Positions 1 to 8,500 of a stretch of DNA of 64,000 nucleotides are shown in pieces. The stretch covers positions 1,550,001 to 1,614,000 of the forward strand of contig JAHRBC010000008.1 in the NCBI GenBank assembly GCA_022702545.1. Reading direction: 5' to 3'. The stretch comes from Phycomyces nitens (taxonomy: Eukaryota; Mucoromycota; Mucoromycetes; Mucorales; Phycomycetaceae). Position 1 is the first letter of the stretch. Each line of letters starts with the position of its first letter. Position numbers and translations under genes: made by a program. Under the pieces are notes generated by a model that worked only from the letters and a program-made list of their open reading frames with translations, was not told the origin of the DNA and made no database searches.

Positions 1-149
1 ACATATTATAATATTCTTACCATAAAAAAGATATTGCTGTAAAGTCAACTCATAAGATTTAAAACTTATTCAAATATAATGGTAGTTGGCAGAATAAGTA
101 CATCATTAAGAAAACAATATGTATATTCTACAGAGATTCCCAGGTGGGG

Positions 150-600
150 AGGTGGGGAACGACAAACTTTGGCGTAATATAGCTATAAAAAATTTTCACC
201 TTTTTTTAGTGCGTGAAAAAATATGAGATGAGTGTTTCATTCCTTGATTAAAGATAGCAGAGCTAAAGATGTGGTATACAAGATTCCAATCGGATGTTTA
301 TCCCATTGACAACCTTACATAATGGAGGGTCATTTAGTTTTACTTCAAAGAAGTAGAGCAAAGCAAAGAAAAGAAATATAAACTAACCTCGGCGTAATAC
401 AGCTCTATAAAAAAAATTCATTTTTTTTTGGTGTTTGAAAACGGGCGAGATGTGTGTTTCATTCCTAGATTAAAAACAACAGAGCTGAAGATGTGGTATA
501 CAAAATTCCAATCGGGCATTTATTAAGGTGGCAATCTTACGTGATGGAGAGTTATTTGATTTTATTTCAAAGGAGAGGTCCAAAGCAATGATAAAACAGG
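150..600. repeat. Diverged direct duplication in the left subterminal region of CACTA family 1
   Basis: Two units of roughly 215-225 bp (about 165-385 and 386-600) share the order GGCGTAATA, a T-run, GAGATG, TTCATTCCT, AGATGTGGTATACAA and TCCAATCGG. The same pair occurs in the other family-1 copies (for example 21430-21870 and 39170-39600). The stretch 1-813 otherwise holds no gene that I recognise. Confidence 0.75.
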
Positions 601-813
601 TAAAGGAAAAGAGGAAAAGAAAAAGTGCGCTAAAACATATACTAAAAATATGAGAGAACCAATAAGAGCAGCCTAAAGAATATTAAAGCCCTAGTCTGTT
701 TCTCTTTGATGAAGGCTCATTGCTTATTCCTAGTGGTGTAAACCTATATCAAATAGTAGAAATATTATATTAATATTAGATTGAGAATAGATGAGCAACA
801 AAGAAGCTCTAAC

Positions 814-1718
814 TTACAGTACATCTGTCATGATTGGTGAATCAGCCTCGTCATCAGTTTGAAACACCTCATCTTCCGAAAGAAAAGAACTGCTTGCTCT
901 TTCCTGCTATAACATAATAAAAATATTATATTAATTATAATGCATGTTCAAATGTTTGCTAATTAATAAACTTGCCTGGCTGTTCTCTGCCATTTTTCTC
1001 TTACGAGTCTGGTTTGCACTCTTAAAGGTGTCTCGGAGAAGATTCTTGGCACACCACATTCTTTTGCACTTGTAAATGTGGAGGCCAATTTGTCTTGCCC
1101 GTCTTTCGAGTAGCAACATGTAGTATTCCTGCTGGCTCCCAGGAATACTTTTCCATGTCTTGGTAGTTACAGGAAAGTCCTTGTCAATCAGATCGCTTTT
1201 GATGGAGCGAGCCAGTGACTTGAGCTGTAGGCACTTTGTTGTTACCACATATTCTGGCATAGGGAAGAATTGGGGTAAAATTTGTCCTTCTGGGATCTCT
1301 TTGCACTGTGCTTCCCAGTCTTGACGATGGAGCATTTGAAGAAGCATGTTGTATCGCTTGGTATCATCCTTCCCTTTGAACTCCCCACTTGTATCGATCA
1401 GTCGTTTTCCAAGCAGGTCAGGATATTCAGTCAATTGAGCCCTTTTTACAGACTCGGTTACCCGTTCAAGAGCTAGCAAAAAAGCATATATATATATAAA
1501 TATTAATAAAACGATTGTATATAATTAAGAAATAAATAAATCTTACCACTTTGCTCCACAATACTCTGTTGCATTGTGTTTAGTTCTTCATCATTGATCA
1601 TTGGAGCAAATTGTTTGCTAAACTGATCTTGAAGAGTACGCAGCATTTGCTTTATTTCAGCAACATCGCGCTCAACTTTTCTGACCGAGTTGATGAGTGT
1701 AGTGTTCATATCAGACAT
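814..1718 (-). CDS. CACTA family 1 accessory protein (TNPA-like position), three exons
   Basis: Exons 1718..1547, 1472..976 and 906..814 join in phase to give about 253 residues. The N-terminus (MSDMNTTL) is a heptad-rich stretch that looks like a short coiled coil. The middle is basic with many Lys, Arg, Trp and Cys residues and includes a KRMWCAKNLL segment. The C-terminus is acidic and ends SPIMTDVL. Intron 1 is GT-AG; intron 2 starts CAG|GCAAGT and is therefore a GC-AG intron. CACTA elements commonly encode a DNA-binding second protein that binds subterminal repeats; I infer that role from position only, since I see no named domain. It is divergent from the transposase gene at 2380. The shorter copies keep only the last exon and part of exon 2. 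Confidence 0.7.
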
Positions 1719-1727
1719 ATTTTGACG

Positions 1728-2379
1728 ATGAATTTGTAAGAGGATAATAAATATTGTACCTTATGTCATGCTCGCACATTTATATATCTACTTAAATTTA
1801 TTATTATTTCGGTGTCTTGGAAAATATGATATAATATTATGACTTACAAGACATGGCTAGGATTACCAAGGCACCTGTCATGACAGTGATAGATTGTCTT
1901 ATCCAAATTAAGGCTGTCAATAAAAATGACGTTTGTGCCTAATTTGGTAAATGATCAGATTCTAATGACGTTTAAACTTCATATAAGGAATGTCTACGAT
2001 ATCTTACCATTAAAAATCTGGAGTGCCATTGTCCTAGCCGTGCCACACTAGCCACACTCATTGATGACAGGTACGTTGATTTTGTAGTCATTGACCAAGA
2101 AATGTCTTTGCTGCTATTGCTATTATTAGTCAAATAATCTCTTACCTAGTATCGTCATTATTAAACAATAATTGTTTTAACCATTGAATGAGAAATATTT
2201 CTATTGTAATCGTCATTATTATCATTACCAGGAGAATTGAAAAAAACAAGACAACTGTTTAGTGTAAAGTTCTATGAGTATAAAGGTGTTCTTCATACCT
2301 GATTATTGGAATCCAATTCTTCTCGTATTTTTATACTTCAAACCATTACCCAACCCACCAATTTACTCTTATTATCAAC
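1728..2379. promoter_or_regulatory. Divergent intergenic region between accessory gene and transposase
   Basis: About 660 bp of AT-rich DNA separate the two divergent start codons, so it should hold both promoters. I see no sharply recognisable element. The part around 2020-2145 is retained in the internally deleted copies, which suggests it matters for transposition or is simply a remnant. Confidence 0.4.
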
Positions 2380-5300
2380 ATGTCTTCTTCCAACTCCACC
2401 CAGCAGAGAGACAGATTGCCCACACAAGCATATGTGTGTACTCAGTGTGGTTTTGACGCTGTCAATTACCAGCAACTCCAAAACCACAAGAGGCTCCACA
2501 GAAGTATCGTGGTGTCAAATAGCACCGTTCAACACATTTCCGAAGATGTTGAAATGGAAGATGTTGTTGAACATGATATCAACGACATTGAATACATGAG
2601 CGATTCAGGTAATAATAAAAATACAATTATGTCCATTGTTAGCCAAGTTTTTACTCAATAATATACATACCTTTTCTATAGACATTATGGAAGCTGATGA
2701 AAACCTTTCGTACAAATGTGGCTGTACTTTCGATACCACTGAGGGTAGAGCGCATGTCTACAACAATGGCCAAATTGGGCCAAACACATTTACCAAAGCC
2801 GAGCTATTAAGCATCCATCTCTCTCACTTGGTCGTTCAGCATAAGATAACCAGGGCAGCCTACAGAGATATTGTTAGGTTCGCAAACACACTTATTCGGG
2901 ATCACGATGAGATTATATTGGGTAAATGATATTACTTACTGTTATTTTACTTAACAATCACTGACATGAATTGTATTATTCATTTTCTTTTTAGAACCTG
3001 GAGCCAAGATTAGACATGGCGATGTTGTTGATGACATGCTCCAGTCAAGGTCTGACATCCGGGGCCATGACTATGATGTGTGCCCAAATGGTTGTAAGCT
3101 GTACAACTTGGGCAATGAGCAAGTTGAATGTGCAGCCTGTGGTGAACAACGGTACAAGCTGAATGACAGTATTGTCAAAGTCCCCATTGCAACAATGAAG
3201 ATCCTCTCCATTGGGGATGTTCTGGCAAAAATGCTTGCCAATTCTGAGACCAGAGAGCTCCTCCACCATAGAGCCAACAGAGAATCACGTGCTGGCGAGA
3301 TAAGTGATATCTTTGATGGTGAGAACTATCAGCAGCTAATGAGACAAGGCATGTTCTCCAGTCCCGACGACATTGCCTTGGGCCTTTACACCGATGGTTT
3401 TGTCAACCAGAAAAAAGGCAAAGCCTCATATACCATCATTCATTTAATCATTTTCAACATCGATCCATCCATAAGGTAATTAATATTTTAAACAAACAAA
3501 ATACTAATTAAAAGCTTAGATATACCACCCCATACCTCATACAACTCGCCATTTTGCCTGGTCCTAAAAACCATCCGATTTGGATTCATTTTTAATACCC
3601 ATCATAAATGAGCTAAAGGACCTCGAAGTTCATGGCCTCATTGTAAAGCACAATGGGGCTGAAATATGCCGATCGAAAGTTCACTTGCTGCTCGCGTCTG
3701 GAGACATCCCTGCAGTTGCAGACATGGCCCATCTTGGGTCACATAGCAGTCTGTTTGGTTGCCGTATTTGCGAGACCAAGGGAAAACCAGCAGATAACAG
3801 AAGGCATGGAGTATACTTTGACGACAGCTCTGCTCCTCTAAGACCTGTTGAAGATTTTTATACCAGCAACCCTGTAAGTATATGAATATTCAATTAATCA
3901 TTCTTTTTATACTAAATAATTATTTATAATAGATCAAAAATATATACCAGCCAAGTCTCTTTACCGAGCTCGCAACATTTTCAGGTTCATCATTTTTTGC
4001 ATTAGATGAACTGCATTTAATTGCAAGAGGAATCGGCAAACACCTCTTTGAACTTATATCCGTCGCTCAATCTAAAGACAAAATTTTTTACTATACCCAA
4101 GAAGACAATACCCAGTCAGCAGACAATTACCCTTTTTATATACCCAGATCTGACTTGGAGACCATTGGCAACTGCATTTCCAACTCTAGGCAGTTTATAC
4201 CCGTTTCATTCCAAGGCAGCTTCGACAATATATTCCAGAAAATAGATGGCACTCGTGCAGTAGATTGGCTCGATTTCCTCCTTTACATTATACCCACAGT
4301 TGTCGTCCCCTATTTACCAAGCAGAGCTGCAAAAATTGCCGTCTTGTCCTTGGTAAAAGGGTGTGCACTTGCATTACAATGGTCCCTCACATATACCCTG
4401 ATCGACGAAATGGAGAGGTATGTCAAACAAAAGTGAATCATTACTTTTATTTAACATTTATTATTACCTTTTTTCAATAGGCATTTCAAAGACTGGCATG
4501 CATTCCTATTATACCAAGTTCATCAAAAGACACTATCTCGTAGTGTCTTCCGACCAGTCCAGCATTATCTCATCCATATACCCCATATAATAAGACGCCA
4601 GGGCCCTCTAAGAAGTTATTCTACCAGATCGATGGAGAGGATTATTGGCGTCTATTCCAAGCTCATTAGGTCAAAGTCCAAAGGCGGGCGAAATGCCAGC
4701 TTACTCGTAGAACGATTTGCGATCCACAGATATATCCATACAGCCATCGATCTTCATAACCATACCAGCATCATTCATCCTCATACCTACAACGAATCAA
4801 GTTTCATAAATATACCCAACGATGAAAGTGGTGCTCAGCTATGGGAACCATTTCATCGTAATACCCAGTTGCTTGATGATACTATTGAAGACATAAACAG
4901 CAACATTGTGAGAAATGTGTTGCTCAGATATTATACCCGAAATACCACCACATATACCACTGAGATCGCTGACTCATCAATTGTTGTTGCTTCCCGCCTT
5001 TGGAAAGACTCTACAGTGTACTCTTCATCCATATATCGAAAAATGAAAAACGAGACCAGCCGCGGTAACCATCATATCATGTTTACTTGTACATATAAAA
5101 AGTAAGTATTGGTATTAGTCAAAATACAAAGTAAAGATTGCTCACATTCTTAAATCTTCATCTAGTCATCGCAATATACCCATCCAAAGCTGGCTCGTTG
5201 GCACTGTAGAGTTTTATTTTCAACATAAAGATACCCATGGCATAACACATTTTTTGGCATTTGTTGATGTCATGAAGGAGCATACCACAGCGGCACATGA

Positions 5301-5514
5301 CTTTTCCGTCCCAATTGTGAAGAAGAGACGAACTGATACCCTGAATGGACATATACCCCCACCAACTTTCGCCGTCATCAACGTAGATGATATCATCCAT
5401 CAAGTTGGTCTCATTCAATACCCACCAAACAGCAATCAATTTTTTGTGATTGCGCCATATTTTGTTTTTAATACCAACTTACGTATCACCAAGGGTAACC
5501 TATCAATCCTATAA
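2380..5514 (+). pseudogene. tnp2-type CACTA transposase (family 1), seven exons, one frameshift
   Basis: Exons 2380..2608, 2682..2921, 2995..3475, 3520..3873, 3933..4417, 4481..5101 and 5166..5514 all have GT-AG introns and join in phase. A C2H2 finger (CTQCG then HKRLH) is encoded in exon 1. The tnp2 core follows: DIALGLYTDGF (exon 3), LPGPKNHPIW (exon 4), HLGSHSSLFGCRIC (exon 4) and DELHLIARGIGKH (exon 5). In exon 4 the frame hits TAA directly after the T-run at 3589-3593 and resumes one base out of register, so a single missing T is the simplest explanation. With it the coding length would be a multiple of three (about 919 residues). The gene is otherwise open throughout, so loss is recent or reflects a sequencing error. 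The product would cut and join the element ends in the nucleus. From exon 4 onward the DNA is strikingly rich in ATACC. Confidence 0.8.
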
Positions 5515-5549
5515 TCATTCTCTTATTTTGTCACCCAAATATTTAATAC

Positions 5550-6165
5550 CAAATAAAACAGTGGCTAATAATGTCAAAAACAAAAAATTGGTTTCAAAAA
5601 ATAGTAGTTATGTTACCGTTTCATTTACACAGGACAAAAATTATTTTTCTCAAAAATGCGCAACATCTTTAACACCAAATAAAATCCTCATTTCAATAAA
5701 CAACGTTGCCTAAAAACTTACGAGCCCTTTCTATGGTACTACAACTATCTCATTGTCAGATGAAAAGACATTCCATGCAACTTTTATGAATCGGGATCGA
5801 TGACATTACCTTTCAACCACAATCTGCGGAGATAAAGTGCTCTAATAAATATTAATATCATATAAAATAAAATAAAATGGCTAATAATATCAAAAACAAA
5901 AAATTGTTTCAAAAAAACGGTAGTTATGCTACCGTTTTGTTCACACAGGCGAAAAATTATTTTTCTCAAAAATGCGCAACATCTTTAACACCAAATAAAA
6001 TCCTCATTTCAATAAACAACGTTGTCTAAAAACTTACGAGCCCTTTCTATGGTACTACAACTACCTCATTGCCTGATGAAAAGACATTCCATGCGACTTT
6101 TATGATTCAGGATCGATGACATTACCTTTCAACCACAATCTGCGGAGATAAAGTGCTCTAAAATC
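5550..6165. repeat. Tandem duplication of the right subterminal segment
   Basis: Two units of about 300 bp (about 5550-5855 and 5870-6165) share GGCTAATAAT, AAAAATGCGCAACATC, ACTTACGAGCCCTTTC and the GCGGAGATAAAGTGCTCT end. The duplication is also present in copy 1d (41130-41755). Copies 1b, 1c and 1e have a single unit. Confidence 0.85.
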
Positions 6166-6225
6166 ATAAAAAACGGTAGTTATGCTACCGTTTTCGGCAC
6201 AGCTACCGGTCTTTCCGCCGTAGTG

Positions 6226-6972
6226 ATTACTGAAATTTTCTATATCATTTATCAAAGTATTCAAGTTTTCTCGATATAAATACCAATGTAAGTATTGTTG
6301 TTTTATTCAAATTATTTTACAGTCTGCTAAAATAAACCCATGAAAATTATCTAGCCACCCTCTTTTTTTTCAAAAGAAAACAAACACCCACGTAAGCAGT
6401 GCCGCAGCAAGTAACAAAGGAAGGTAGGGGGTCTAGTAGACCAGGGTAACCCATATATTCTCCGGATGAGTAAAAGAATACCCATCCAATTGAGAAAAGG
6501 GCAAGGCTAGCATATTAGGCAATAAAAGTAGGAGTGAGTAGAGATGAGAACGAATAGAAATCATTAGGAAAACTTTTTTATCCAATAAAAACTATTATAA
6601 ACTACATCTTTGGCCTGTATCTGCCATGAATTCATACCGAATTCATACTGAATCCTATGAGGACACTGCTTTAATATTGAAAAGAGCAACCTATATAAAG
6701 TAATTTAAAGAACTGAATCCTTCGGGGCTAGAAAATATGGGACGAAAAAAAAAGAAACCCCCCAATTTTTGTGACAAAAAAAAGCACAAAAAAAATAACC
6801 CACCTTTTGCTTTTTGCGCTTTGACGTTTCAGTATACTGATTGGAATCATTCAGACAACGAATCCTAAAAATTTAATATTGAAAAATTTGGCAAATATTA
6901 TATCAAATCTTTATCATTCAGTCAAGAATTTTATAAATATCAGTATACTAAAATGGCCCTTCTTTTGCAGTG
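6226..6972 (+). mobile_element. Right end of a CACTGC-type (family 2) element, split by CACTA 1a
   Basis: This 747-bp stretch is nearly identical to the last 740 bp of the complete element ending at 37606, including the terminal CCCTTCTTTTGCAGTG. Its left part was separated by insertion of CACTA 1a and lies off-window. It is itself inserted in the 3' part of the gypsy integrase gene, cutting that frame at 6973. No gene is present in it. Confidence 0.85.
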
Positions 6973-8500
6973 TACGATAGTTCGGACCAACCAAGTGGTA
7001 AGTACCATGTTGGTTTACGTGGGTAATTGTCAGTGGACCCAACCAACGGTCATGAAACTTGGGATGATGTCCTTGGTCCTTCATGAGCACCTGCTCACCC
7101 ACAGCAAACCGTTTTCGCATACCAACCTGCCGGTCATACCTGATCTTATTCTTGTCCTGCTTCTCCTTGGATTTCTCGCGGGCCAAGGGACAAAGACCAT
7201 CCACCAAATGTTGTATTACCTTGATCCGACTGGCCAGTTCCACAGTCTGTTCACCTTCCACAAAGTCCAAACGAGGAGCAGGCCAAGTAGCAGGGGTACG
7301 CATGTTGAATCCATATAACAACATAGATGCACTTTGACCGGTAGCATCGTTGGGCATTGTCCTGATTGCCATCAATGCCGAGTTGATATACTCATCCCAC
7401 CTATCCTGAGCCTCGTTGTCCCGGGTGATTTTGGCCAAGGTCTGTACTAGTGTCTGGTTCATGCGCTCACATAACCCATTAGTCTGAGGTCGATACGCGG
7501 TGGTAGTCAGATGGCGGCAATTCAGTTGCTTGAGGAATTCTCGGACAAAACCAGACGTGAAGTTACTACCCCTATCCGTGAGGATAAAGTTCGGTACACC
7601 ATATTGAACGCAAATGTAATTGTACATAAAATCAGCCGTGGATTTGGCAGTGATGTCAACCACAGGAGCAGCAATGGGCCATCTTGTCAGATAATCGACG
7701 GCTACCAGAATGTACGAGAAACCGTTCTTGGAAGTAGCAATCGGGCCAACAGCGTCACAACCGATCATGAAAAATGGATGCATGGGAGTAGAGATCGGCA
7801 CAGCAGGTTCACAACGCACACGGACTCTTCTTGCTCGGACTTGACAAGTAAGACAGGTTTGAACCACTTGACGGACCAACTCAAATAGTCGTGGACCCGT
7901 ATACTGCACTCGTAGCCGCCTCCAAGTGTTGTTGACACCATAATGACCTTCTTCGTGGACTCTTACAACCACTTCCATTGCAATACCCTCATTTAGTAAC
8001 TCTTGGCCAAGTGGGTTGGTTGGATCCTTACGAAACAACCTTTTCTCAAACACTTCGTACTTTCCCGCTTGCCTACGTACTTTCCTTTTGATCTCATTGG
8101 TGGCTCCTGAAGGGAATTCACCGTTTTGCGAGAGGTAATAAAATATAGAGAGGTATAGGGGAAATTCCATAGTGGATAGAAGAGAGAGGGTCGATATGTC
8201 CATTAAGTTTTGGGACGAGAAGTACTTTTTAAATAAAAATATATTTGCAATTTTGAGATCAAGTTGGTAAAATACCATTGTAACAAAAGTGCCCATTGGC
8301 GCACACATAGATAGGGGAAGTTCAAAATGTAAAGGTACAAGTATTTGGAGTAGGAAAATAAAATTGGACAAATGTCGCAACTTCAAAAAGAAGATCAAGG
8401 TAGGGAAAAGAAGATTGATAAAATCAATACAACAGAGGGAAAAATAATAGGAAATCAAGATAGAAACCGGCCAGAACAAGAGGGAGAAAACCATTGATTG
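6973..8500 (-). CDS. Ty3/gypsy integrase segment of pol (family F), 3'-truncated
   Basis: Residues running from a HHCC-type zinc motif (EEGHYG...CLTCQ) through the DDE core: IGCDAVGPI, ILTDRGSNF and NGLCERMNQTL. A C-terminal RWLGPLTI motif like the gypsy GPY/F module follows, and the frame is then cut at 6973 by a DNA transposon end. It is in the same reading frame as the upstream RT/RNase H block and separated from it by a single TGA at 8503-8501. About 120 residues right after that stop are hydrophobic and unlike any integrase region, from a pyrimidine-rich stretch of DNA. This part may therefore be an intron, an insertion or a readthrough linker. The enzyme would insert the cDNA into the genome. 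Confidence 0.85.

Larger units (their letters stand above)
1..6225 (+). mobile_element. CACTA element, family 1, long copy (1a), left end off-window
   Basis: The right terminus ends with CCGCCGTAGTG at 6225, the inverse of the CACTACGGCGG start seen in the other copies. Position 1 already matches the interior of those copies (for example around 21270 and 39005), so the left end lies upstream of the window. Unlike the four shorter copies, this one retains a complete exon set for a tnp2 transposase (2380-5514) and a complete divergent accessory gene (814-1718). It is inserted in the right part of a CACTGC-type element, whose remainder is 6226-6972. The flank starting ATTAC matches GATATTACC of the intact relative near 36857, so the target duplication is probably ATT. 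Clusters of ACGGTAG and CTACCGT near the terminus are likely transposase binding sites (inference). Confidence 0.9.
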
